From contig JBBIND010000057.1 of NCBI GenBank assembly GCA_037444075.1, positions 1 through 27,505 of the forward strand: 27,505 bases of DNA, given 5' to 3'. This DNA comes from JBBIND01 sp037444075 (GTDB lineage Bacteria; Acidobacteriota; Terriglobia; Bryobacterales; Bryobacteraceae). The notes beneath the pieces were generated by a model. The model saw only the letters and a program-made list of their open reading frames with translations. It made no database searches and was not told the DNA's origin. A program made the translations under genes and the position numbers. Positions 17,443 to 24,136 of this stretch are shown here, in pieces. Each line of letters begins with the position of its first letter. Within the stretch, counting starts at the first letter, position 1.

Positions 17443-19569
17443 GTGAAATCACCTCTGTTCTCTATCGTGCTGTGCGCCGGGCTGGCCGGCGTTTGGGCGA
17501 TGCCGGCTAAGTCTCAGACTGTTAAACCGATGACGCCCCCCGTCGCCAAGGTGCAGCCCAAAACACTCGAAAGCCATGGGCACAAGAGGATCGACAATTA
17601 CTATTGGCTGAAAGAGCGCGAAGACCCTGCCGTAGTCGCCTACCTCGAAGAAGAGAACCGCTATACGGAAGCATTGACGGAGCACACGAAACCGCTGCAG
17701 GAAAAGCTGGTTGAGGAATTTCGTGCGCGCATCAAGCAGACGGACATCTCTGTGCCCTACCGCCGGGGTAACTACTATTACTACTCCCGTACGGAGGCAG
17801 GTAAAGACTATCCCGTCTACTGCCGCAAGAAGGGCTCGCTCGATGCGCCGGAGGAAGTTCTGATCGACGTGAACGAAGCCGCCCGGGGACACAAGTTCTT
17901 TTCGGTTGCCGGCTTGCAGCCGAGTTCCGGCGAGAACATCCTGGCGTGGGCTGAAGATACGGTGGGACGCCGCGTTCACACACTGCGGTTCAAAGACCTG
18001 GCATCCGGGAAGATGCTGGAGGACCGCATCGAGAAGGTCACCGGCAACCTGGCTTGGGCGACCGACAACAAGACGATCTTCTACACGCGGCAAGACCCGG
18101 TGACCCTGCGTTCGCACCAGATCTGGCGGCACACCCTCGGCACGGACCCCAGCGCTGACAGACTCGTGTACGAAGAGAAGGACCCCGAATTCCGCTGCGG
18201 CGTCTACCTGACGCGCTCCCGGAAGTTCCTGGTGATCAGCAGCCAGCAAACCCTCAGTTCCGAATACCGGATCCTGGAAGCCGACCGTCCGGAGGGCGAA
18301 TTCCGCGTCTTTCTGCCGCGCGAGCGCAACCATGAGTACTCCATCGACCATGGCCACGGATCCTTCTACATCCGCACAAACTGGCAGGCGGCCAACTTCC
18401 GGCTGATGCGAACGCCGGAGAACAAAACCGCACGCGAAGCCTGGGTTGAGATGCTGGCGCACCGCAAGGACGTTCTGCTGCAAAATGTTTCCGTCTTTGC
18501 GAAACACATCGCCGTCAGTGAGCGCAAAGACGGCCTCACGCAATTCCGCATCGTGCCCGTTCCGGGCGGCGAGGAGCACTACGTCGACTTCGGCGAACCA
18601 GCCTATGCCGTCTCCCCCGCCATGAACGCGGAATTTGACACGACCCTGCTGCGATACAGCTATTCTTCGCTCACCACGCCACAGTCCGTATTTGATTACG
18701 ACATGGCAAAACGGACCAGGACACTGCTGAAGCGGGACGACGTCGGCAACTACGACCCGGCGAGCTACCAGACGGAACGGCTCTGGGCCACCGCCCGCGA
18801 CGGCACGCGCGTGCCCATCTCGCTGGTCTACCGCAAGGGTTTCCGCAAGAACGGCTCCCATCCCCTGTTGCTTTACGGCTATGGCTCCTACGGGAACACC
18901 ACCGAAGCGTCTTTCCGGCCCTTCACCGTGAGCTTGCTCGACCGGGGCTTTGTGTATGCTCTGGCGCACATCCGTGGAGGACAGGAGATGGGCCGCCAGT
19001 GGTACGAGTCCGGCAAACTGCTCGCCAAGAAGAACACGTTTACGGACTTCATTGACTGCGCTGAGTTCCTGATTCGGCAGAAGTACGCCGACCCGAAGCG
19101 CGTCTTCGCGCAGGGCGCCAGCGCAGGCGGGCTGCTGATGGGCGCCGTGGTGAACATGCGCCCGGACGTCTGGCGCGGCGTCATCGCGGGAGTACCGTTT
19201 GTGGACGTGGTGACTACCATGCTCGACGACTCCATCCCGCTGACCACGAATGAGTACGACGAATGGGGCAACCCGAACCAGAAGCAGTTCTACGACTACA
19301 TGCTCTCCTACTCGCCCTACGATCAGGCGAAGGCAACGGTGTATCCGGCCATGCTCGTGACCACCGGCCTGCACGATTCCCAGGTGCAATACTGGGAGCC
19401 GGCCAAGTGGGTGGCCAAGCTGCGGACCTTGAAGAAGGACAAAAACGTCCTGCTGCTCAAGACAGACCTCGCAGCAGGCCACGGCGGCGCTTCCGGGCGC
19501 GACAAGCGTTATCGTGATACGGCTTTCCAGTACGCGTTCCTGCTAGATTTGGCAGGAGTTACCAAATAG
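17443..19569 (+). CDS. ptrB: Oligopeptidase B (S9A serine peptidase), predicted exported
   Basis: The protein has 708 residues, starting with GTG; AAGGAG (17428-17433) lies nine bases upstream. Residues 1-25 look like a signal peptide (LFSIVLCAGLAGVWAMPAKS). The beta-propeller follows (about 60-420), then the alpha/beta hydrolase domain. S560 (GASAGGLLMG), D645 (GLHDSQVQYWEP) and H680 (AGHGGASGR) form the triad, with spacings of 85 and 35 identical to E. coli OpB (S532, D617, H652). E604 and D606 in NEYDEWGNP correspond to E. coli E576 and E578, which bind the basic P1 residue; the second is Asp here. It should cleave short peptides after Arg or Lys. Export would be unlike cytosolic E. coli OpB. 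Confidence 0.93.
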   Translation: MKSPLFSIVLCAGLAGVWAMPAKSQTVKPMTPPVAKVQPKTLESHGHKRIDNYYWLKEREDPAVVAYLEEENRYTEALTEHTKPLQEKLVEEFRARIKQTDISVPYRRGNYYYYSRTEAGKDYPVYCRKKGSLDAPEEVLIDVNEAARGHKFFSVAGLQPSSGENILAWAEDTVGRRVHTLRFKDLASGKMLEDRIEKVTGNLAWATDNKTIFYTRQDPVTLRSHQIWRHTLGTDPSADRLVYEEKDPEFRCGVYLTRSRKFLVISSQQTLSSEYRILEADRPEGEFRVFLPRERNHEYSIDHGHGSFYIRTNWQAANFRLMRTPENKTAREAWVEMLAHRKDVLLQNVSVFAKHIAVSERKDGLTQFRIVPVPGGEEHYVDFGEPAYAVSPAMNAEFDTTLLRYSYSSLTTPQSVFDYDMAKRTRTLLKRDDVGNYDPASYQTERLWATARDGTRVPISLVYRKGFRKNGSHPLLLYGYGSYGNTTEASFRPFTVSLLDRGFVYALAHIRGGQEMGRQWYESGKLLAKKNTFTDFIDCAEFLIRQKYADPKRVFAQGASAGGLLMGAVVNMRPDVWRGVIAGVPFVDVVTTMLDDSIPLTTNEYDEWGNPNQKQFYDYMLSYSPYDQAKATVYPAMLVTTGLHDSQVQYWEPAKWVAKLRTLKKDKNVLLLKTDLAAGHGGASGRDKRYRDTAFQYAFLLDLAGVTK

Positions 19570-19597
19570 AAACGCGGCGCTGCTGATCCCCGGGCGG

Positions 19598-19619
19598 GCA
19601 GGCACCGCAAGCGGCCTGC
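19598..19619 (+). other. Hairpin between ptrB and greA
   Basis: GCAGG (19598-19602) pairs with CCTGC (19615-19619), and CCG (19605-19607) with CGG (19612-19614), around a CAAG loop with a two-base bulge. It lies 29 bases after the ptrB stop. No T-tract follows, so it is not a standard intrinsic terminator; it may stabilise the 3' end or act with another factor. Confidence 0.35.
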
Positions 19620-19648
19620 GAGGGCAGCTTGTGCCAAAACGAGTGGTT

Positions 19649-19654
19649 TATAAT
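19649..19654 (+). promoter_or_regulatory. -10 box of greA promoter (candidate)
   Basis: A perfect TATAAT lies 30 bases before the ATG at 19685. The base 17 positions upstream starts AGCTTG, a poor -35 box. Its position inside a longer open frame argues that translation starts downstream at 19685. Confidence 0.5.
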
Positions 19655-19684
19655 AACTGGCTGGGAACGCTTAACCAAACCCCC

Positions 19685-20152
19685 ATGCAGGACCTAAAGA
19701 ACAAATTGCGGGACGAGATCGCCGTGCTCGAATACGAACTTCGGAGCGAGCTGCCGAAAGAGATCCTCCGCGCCCGCGCGCTAGGCGATCTCAGCGAGAA
19801 CGCCGAGTTTCACGCCGCCAAGGAACGCCAGCGTTACGTCGAGAGCCGGCTTTCACAACTGAAAGGCCGCATGCGGGAGATCTCGATGGTGGATATCAGC
19901 CGGATTCCGCGCGACCGAGTGGGGCTAGGATCGCGTGTGGTCGTGCTGGACCTTAACCGGAACGAGGAAATTACTTACAAGCTGGTAACCAGCGAAGAAG
20001 CCGACGCTACGAATGGCATGATCTCGACCACGTCGCCCATCGGGCGCGGTTTGCTCGGCAAAGAGGCCGGCGATACGGTGAAAATTCAGATCCCCGGCGG
20101 CGTCCGTGAGATGGAGATTATTTCGCTGACCACCATCCATGACCAGGCGTAA
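19685..20152 (+). CDS. greA: Transcript cleavage factor GreA
   Basis: From the ATG at 19685 the product has 155 residues, the usual GreA size (E. coli 158). The N-terminal coiled coil carries GDLSENAEFHAAKERQ; D35 and E38 are the acidic tip residues that hold magnesium in the RNA polymerase active site. The C-terminal FKBP-like domain shows SPIGRGLLGKEAGD and IPGGVREMEI. It rescues backtracked RNA polymerase by stimulating cleavage of the nascent RNA. The frame can be read from a GTG at 19631, but a perfect TATAAT lies between the two and the extra 18 residues do not match the family. The SD is weak. A CDP-alcohol phosphatidyltransferase gene follows after 48 bases. Confidence 0.93.
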   Translation: MQDLKNKLRDEIAVLEYELRSELPKEILRARALGDLSENAEFHAAKERQRYVESRLSQLKGRMREISMVDISRIPRDRVGLGSRVVVLDLNRNEEITYKLVTSEEADATNGMISTTSPIGRGLLGKEAGDTVKIQIPGGVREMEIISLTTIHDQA

Positions 20153-20162
20153 GGGCAATCGT

Positions 20163-20184
20163 CCGGCACAGCGCGGCTGTCCGG
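20163..20184 (+). other. Hairpin between greA and the phosphatidyltransferase gene
   Basis: CCGG (20163-20166) and ACAGC (20168-20172) pair with GCTGT (20176-20180) and CCGG (20181-20184), with one bulged C and a three-base loop. It starts ten bases after the greA stop. No T-tract follows. Confidence 0.35.
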
Positions 20185-20200
20185 CTTCCGGAGATACGCG

Positions 20201-20842
20201 ATGACCATCACGCGCGCAATCGGCGCGGCTTGCGACAAGATCGTCGTGCTCATCGTACGCCTGCTCGTGCTGTTGCGTATCCACCCGAACGTGCTCACCT
20301 TCGTCGGCTTGATGATCAACATCGTGGCGGCTGCTTTCCTGGCCGCCGGACGGTTCCGGGTGGCGGGGCTGATCATCATGGGAGCCGCCATCTTTGACAT
20401 GCTGGACGGCCGAGTAGCGCGCGAAACCAACCGGGTTACGCGGTTCGGAGGCTTCTTTGACTCGGTGATAGACCGCTATTCGGATCTCGCTCTGCTGATG
20501 GGGCTGCTGGTCTATTACGCCTCCATCCACCGCTTCTTCTACATCGTGCTGACCGCCGTGGTGATGACCGGATCCGTGATGGTCAGCTACACGCGCTCCC
20601 GCTCGGAGAACGCCATTCCGAGCTGCAAAGTGGGCTTCATGGAGCGCCCCGAACGCATCGTGCTGCTGATTATCGGGTCTTTGTTCGACCGCATGGCTCC
20701 CGTCCTCTGGGTGATCGCCGTGCTCTCCAATCTGACCGTGGCCCACCGGATTATCCACACGTGGATGGAAACCAAACGCCTCGAGGAAGCTCAACTACGC
20801 GCCGCACCGGTTGAGCAACCCTCCCCGCCAACCCTGAAATAG
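20201..20842 (+). CDS. CDP-alcohol phosphatidyltransferase (phospholipid synthase)
   Basis: The protein has 213 residues with several membrane helices. The catalytic motif DxxDGxxARx8GxxxDxxxD is complete: D66, D69, G70, A73, R74, G83, D87 and D91. The enzyme moves a phosphatidyl group from CDP-diacylglycerol to an alcohol at the inner membrane, using two metal ions. The later FMERPERIVLLIIG stretch resembles the subgroup that uses inositol phosphate, but glycerol phosphate or serine cannot be excluded. GGAG lies eight bases before the ATG. The C-terminal tail (about 188-213) is polar and Pro-rich. Confidence 0.88.
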   Translation: MTITRAIGAACDKIVVLIVRLLVLLRIHPNVLTFVGLMINIVAAAFLAAGRFRVAGLIIMGAAIFDMLDGRVARETNRVTRFGGFFDSVIDRYSDLALLMGLLVYYASIHRFFYIVLTAVVMTGSVMVSYTRSRSENAIPSCKVGFMERPERIVLLIIGSLFDRMAPVLWVIAVLSNLTVAHRIIHTWMETKRLEEAQLRAAPVEQPSPPTLK

Positions 20843-20890
20843 CGCCGGAGAACCCGCCGGACCCCTGCCATTCGGCCACCCGCGAGAGAC

Positions 20891-20925
20891 GCCCGCCGCT
20901 CCGGCGAGTCTTCTTTCCGGCGGGC
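20891..20925 (+). promoter_or_regulatory. Stem-loop with a PyrR-site-like loop before pyrR
   Basis: GCCCGCCG (20891-20898) pairs perfectly with CGGCGGGC (20918-20925). The 19-base loop contains TCCGGCGAGTCT, which fits the known PyrR RNA site UCCNGNGAGGYU at all but one fixed position (T for the last G). A competing hairpin, CGCCG-CTC-CGGCG (20894-20906), is also possible. Lack of a nearby terminator, and a promoter candidate downstream at 20978, weaken the idea. Confidence 0.3.
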
Positions 20926-20977
20926 CCCCGAAAGGTTGCTAACGGCGTGCCTGTCCGTTCGATGCCGCGCGGCGCGT

Positions 20978-20990
20978 TGTGCTAATCTGG
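20978..20990 (+). promoter_or_regulatory. Extended -10 promoter candidate for pyrR
   Basis: TGTGCTAATCTGG contains TGC-TAATCT, an extended -10 form, and matches the element before dnaK (minus strand 5604-5616) at 12 of 13 bases. The predicted transcript would start about 18 bases before the pyrR ATG, leaving almost no leader. Confidence 0.4.
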
Positions 20991-21012
20991 AGCGTTCGAC
21001 CGGACAAGCTCT

Positions 21013-21567
21013 ATGAACCTGACCCGCGAAAAGGCGCAATTGATGAGCGCCTCTGAAATCGACCGCACGCTTGTCAGGCTGGCCCACGAGGTTCTTGAAC
21101 GCAGCGAATCGCTGGACCAGCTTGCCTTCATCGGCATCCGCCGCCGCGGAGTACCTCTGGCGCAGCGGTTAGCACGCAAGATCGAAGCCCTGGAGAATCT
21201 CTCCGTGCCAGTCGGCATCCTGGACATCACGCTGTACCGGGATGACCTGACCACCGTGTCGAATCAGCCGGTGGTGAACGCCACGGAGATCCCCTTCTCC
21301 GTGACGGGCAAAGACATCATTCTGATGGACGACGTCCTCTATACGGGCAGGACCATTCGATGCGCCTTGGATGCCCTTTTCGACAAGGGACGCCCGGCCC
21401 GAGTTCAGCTGCTGGCCCTGATTGACCGTGGCCATCGCGAACTGCCCATCGAGGCGCGGTACGTCGGCAGGATGGTGCAGACCACCAAGAAAGAAATCAT
21501 CGAAGTGAAGTTCCAGGAGACCGACGGAGTGGAGAAGGTCCTCCTGGTGGAACTAGTGGACGGCTAA
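21013..21567 (+). CDS. pyrR: Pyrimidine operon regulator / uracil phosphoribosyltransferase PyrR
   Basis: The protein has 184 residues, normal for PyrR. The PRPP-binding motif is IILMDDVLYTGRT. GIRRRGVPLAQRLA, DITLYRDDL and ALIDRGHRELPI are PyrR landmarks, with the DRGHRELPI stretch near the RNA-binding face. In Bacillus PyrR binds leader RNA with UMP and reduces pyr gene expression, and it has a side activity as uracil phosphoribosyltransferase. Here it leads pyrR-pyrB-pyrC. The stop is 16 bases before pyrB. The SD is weak. Confidence 0.95.
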   Translation: MNLTREKAQLMSASEIDRTLVRLAHEVLERSESLDQLAFIGIRRRGVPLAQRLARKIEALENLSVPVGILDITLYRDDLTTVSNQPVVNATEIPFSVTGKDIILMDDVLYTGRTIRCALDALFDKGRPARVQLLALIDRGHRELPIEARYVGRMVQTTKKEIIEVKFQETDGVEKVLLVELVDG

Positions 21568-21583
21568 ACAAAGGGGGAGAGTC

Positions 21584-22495
21584 ATGCCCGCCGGATTGCT
21601 CGGCATCGAGACCCTCGAGCGCTCATTCATCGAAGCTATTCTCTGCCGCGCCAAGGACTTCCAGCATGTGAGAAGTCAGGCCATGAAGAAGACTGACCTG
21701 CTGCGCGGACGGATGGTGGTAAACCTCTTCTTTGAAGCCAGCACGCGCACGCGTACCAGCTTCGAAATCGCGGCCAAACGCCTCGGCGCCGACGCCATCT
21801 CCATCACGGCCTCGGGGTCCAGCATTTCGAAGGGCGAGTCCCTGGTGGACACGTTAAATACTTTGGCCGCCATGCGCCCTGACGCCATCATCATGCGCCA
21901 CGCGGCATCAGGAGCGCCGCACGCCCTGGCCCGCGTGCTGTCGATTCCCATCATCAATGCGGGCGACGGCACCCACGAGCACCCGACTCAGGCCCTGCTG
22001 GACGCGCTCACGATTCTGGACCACCGCACCTCCCTGGAGGGTTTGCGCGTAGCCATCATCGGGGACATTGTTCATAGCCGCGTGGCCCGCTCCAACATCC
22101 ACTTGCTGTCCAAGTTCGGAGCCGACCTGGTGCTGTGCGGCCCCCCCACGCTGGTGCCAGAACAGTTCCGCCACATCGCGCCAGGCGTCAGCATCACCTA
22201 TGACATGCGCGAGGCCATCCGCGCAGCCGACGTCATCATGATGCTCCGCGTCCAATTGGAACGCCAGCATGAAGCGGCGTTCTCGCCGGGCGAGTACTTT
22301 CAGTTCTACGGGCTCAGCGCGGATCTCATCCGGTTGGCCCGCCCCGACGCCATCGTGATGCATCCCGGGCCCATCAATCGCGGCCGTGAGATTTCGTCCG
22401 AGGTGGCTGACTCACCCAGTTCGGTCATCCTCAACCAGGTGGAAAACGGCGTCGCCGTCCGGATGGCGGTGCTGGAACGCATCCTCGCAAACTAG
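21584..22495 (+). CDS. pyrB: Aspartate carbamoyltransferase catalytic subunit PyrB
   Basis: The protein has 303 residues. It joins carbamoyl phosphate and aspartate in the second step of pyrimidine synthesis. The carbamoyl-phosphate site is EASTRTRTSFE; also present are the GDGTHEHPTQALLDA stretch that binds carbamoyl phosphate, GDIVHSRVARSN, MMLRVQ.ER (aspartate site) and MHPGPINRG. The SD GGGGGAGAG lies just before the ATG. No regulatory chain (pyrI) is next to it, and pyrC begins two bases after its stop, as in the non-PyrI type where PyrB associates with PyrC. Confidence 0.97.
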   Translation: MPAGLLGIETLERSFIEAILCRAKDFQHVRSQAMKKTDLLRGRMVVNLFFEASTRTRTSFEIAAKRLGADAISITASGSSISKGESLVDTLNTLAAMRPDAIIMRHAASGAPHALARVLSIPIINAGDGTHEHPTQALLDALTILDHRTSLEGLRVAIIGDIVHSRVARSNIHLLSKFGADLVLCGPPTLVPEQFRHIAPGVSITYDMREAIRAADVIMMLRVQLERQHEAAFSPGEYFQFYGLSADLIRLARPDAIVMHPGPINRGREISSEVADSPSSVILNQVENGVAVRMAVLERILAN

Positions 22496-22497
22496 CC

Positions 22498-23799
22498 ATG
22501 GCGAAACTCCTCATCAAGAACGGAAGAGTCATCGACCCCGCTTCGAAACGGGACGGTCTTGCCGACGTTCTCCTTCAGGACGGCCGTGTGGCAGTCGTCG
22601 AAAGCGGTTTGGAAGCGTCCGATGCCGAGATCTTCGATGCCACCGGGAAGATCGTCACCCCGGGTTTCATCGACATGCACGTTCACCTCCGTGAACCCGG
22701 CTTCGAACACGCGGAGACCATCGAAACCGGCTCGCGTGCGGCGGCAGCGGGAGGCTTCACCTCCATCTGCTGCATGCCCAACACCTCACCGGTGAACGAC
22801 TGCCCCACGGTGAGCAGCTACATCATTGAACGTGCCGCCCGCCTTGCCATTGTCAATGTTTTTCCGGTCGGCGCCATTACCAAGGACAGCGCGGGTGCTG
22901 AACTGGCGCCGTTCGGGTCCATGAAGCAGCTTGGCGTGGTGGCCGTCTCCGATGACGGACGTTCCGTCATGAACGCCCGGCTGATGCGCCGGGCGCTCGA
23001 GGTCGCCCGCAGCTTTGACCTGCTTATCATCGAGCATTGCGAGGACTTCAACCTCAGCGCGCTCGGCGATATGCACGAGGGAGTGGAGTCCGTGAGGCGC
23101 GGACTGCACGGCATCCCGGCGATCAGTGAGGATGTCATGGTGGCCCGCAATCTGCTGCTGGCGGAGCTCACGGGAGCCCGGTTCCACGTAGCTCACGTGA
23201 GCACTCGCAACGCCGTGGCCATGATCGCCGAAGCCCGCGCGCGCGGCGTACGGGTTACCTGCGAAGTCACACCCCAGCATCTTGCCCTGACGGACGAAGA
23301 TTCCGTCCCGTACGACAGCAACTACAAGATGAAGCCGCCGCTGCGCTCCGCCGGGCATGTGGAGGCGCTGCTCGAGGGCGCAGCTTCCGGTGTGATTGAT
23401 GCCATCGCCACTGACCACGCGCCGCACCCTGGCAGCGAGAAGATGCAGGAGTTCGAGAAGTGCCCCTTCGGAGTCATCGGCCTGGAGACCGCGCTGGCCG
23501 TATGCCTGGAGAAACTGGTGCACTCGGGACGGGCGCCGCTTACGCGGCTCGTGGAGATGCTGACTATTGGGCCGGCGCAAGTCCTCGGTCTGAACCGCGG
23601 CCGGCTCCTGCCGGGGTCGCCTGGTGACGTGACCGTTTTCGACACGGAACTCGAGTGGACCTACGACGTGAACAATTCCCTTTCGAAGAGCCGGAATACG
23701 CCCTTTCAGGGCCGGACGTTCCGGGGCGCCCCGGTGGCGACCATCGTCGGCGGCAAGCTTGTCTGGCGCCGCCCCGAATCAGTTCCTCAGGATTCCTGA
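22498..23799 (+). CDS. pyrC: Dihydroorotase PyrC
   Basis: The protein has 433 residues, the long type I dihydroorotase. Zinc ligands are in DMHVHLREPG near residue 60, later HC in IEHCED, HVAHVS, and the catalytic Asp in ATDHAPH. AVSDDGRSV suggests that an Asp, as in the Aquifex enzyme, replaces the carboxylated Lys of other dihydroorotases. It closes carbamoyl aspartate to dihydroorotate, the third pyrimidine step. It starts two bases after pyrB without its own SD, so it is probably translated by coupling. Its last 13 bases overlap the end of the convergent DUF971 gene. Confidence 0.96.
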   Translation: MAKLLIKNGRVIDPASKRDGLADVLLQDGRVAVVESGLEASDAEIFDATGKIVTPGFIDMHVHLREPGFEHAETIETGSRAAAAGGFTSICCMPNTSPVNDCPTVSSYIIERAARLAIVNVFPVGAITKDSAGAELAPFGSMKQLGVVAVSDDGRSVMNARLMRRALEVARSFDLLIIEHCEDFNLSALGDMHEGVESVRRGLHGIPAISEDVMVARNLLLAELTGARFHVAHVSTRNAVAMIAEARARGVRVTCEVTPQHLALTDEDSVPYDSNYKMKPPLRSAGHVEALLEGAASGVIDAIATDHAPHPGSEKMQEFEKCPFGVIGLETALAVCLEKLVHSGRAPLTRLVEMLTIGPAQVLGLNRGRLLPGSPGDVTVFDTELEWTYDVNNSLSKSRNTPFQGRTFRGAPVATIVGGKLVWRRPESVPQDS

Positions 23800-24134
23800 C
23801 TGCCCGCGGCGCAGTCGGCGCAAGTGCAGATCTGGCGCAAATAATCGAACGAGTAGATACCGGTGGAATGCCCGTCATTCCATTCGAACTGAAGTCCATA
23901 GCGCCCAACCGGCTCGACCCCGTCCAGCTTCAGCGCGGGCTTGAACATCGGGAAGGGCGAATTCTCCGCGGCCGGCGCTTCCGGCGCGTGTCCGTGCGCC
24001 CCTGTACAGGAGGCACACGGGCAGCGCTCCCTCAGATACTTCAAGCCATATTCGCTGCGGTGCCCGTCTTTCCATTGGATCTGCACTCCACGTGACTTGG
24101 AGACCTGGATCTGGTCCGCTTCCGCCCTGATCAT
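23787..24134 (-). CDS. DUF971 (gamma-BBH N-terminal-like) protein with two CxCxxC motifs
   Basis: The protein has 115 residues made of two related halves: residues 16-43 (GVQIQWKDGHRSEY...YLRERCPCASC) and 80-108 (GLQFEWNDGHSTGIY...YLRQICTCADC). Each half has a W-x-DGH turn and ends with CxCxxC (C38, C40, C43 and C103, C105, C108). This pattern is typical of DUF971, also found fused to Mrp/ApbC iron-sulfur carriers, so metal or iron-sulfur binding is a fair guess. The ATG lies two bases after the rel stop, indicating coupled translation with rel. The physiological role is not known. Confidence 0.85.
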   Translation of the reverse strand: MIRAEADQIQVSKSRGVQIQWKDGHRSEYGLKYLRERCPCASCTGAHGHAPEAPAAENSPFPMFKPALKLDGVEPVGRYGLQFEWNDGHSTGIYSFDYLRQICTCADCAAGSQES

Positions 24135-24136
24135 GC

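Noticed and set aside
17449..19482. A 677-codon open frame antisense to the oligopeptidase gene
   Set aside because: The sense frame holds a complete catalytic triad; the antisense frame matches no family that I recognise and has no signal or SD.
19631..19684. Longer greA start at GTG 19631
   Set aside because: A perfect TATAAT lies between this GTG and the ATG at 19685, and the family length fits the shorter form.
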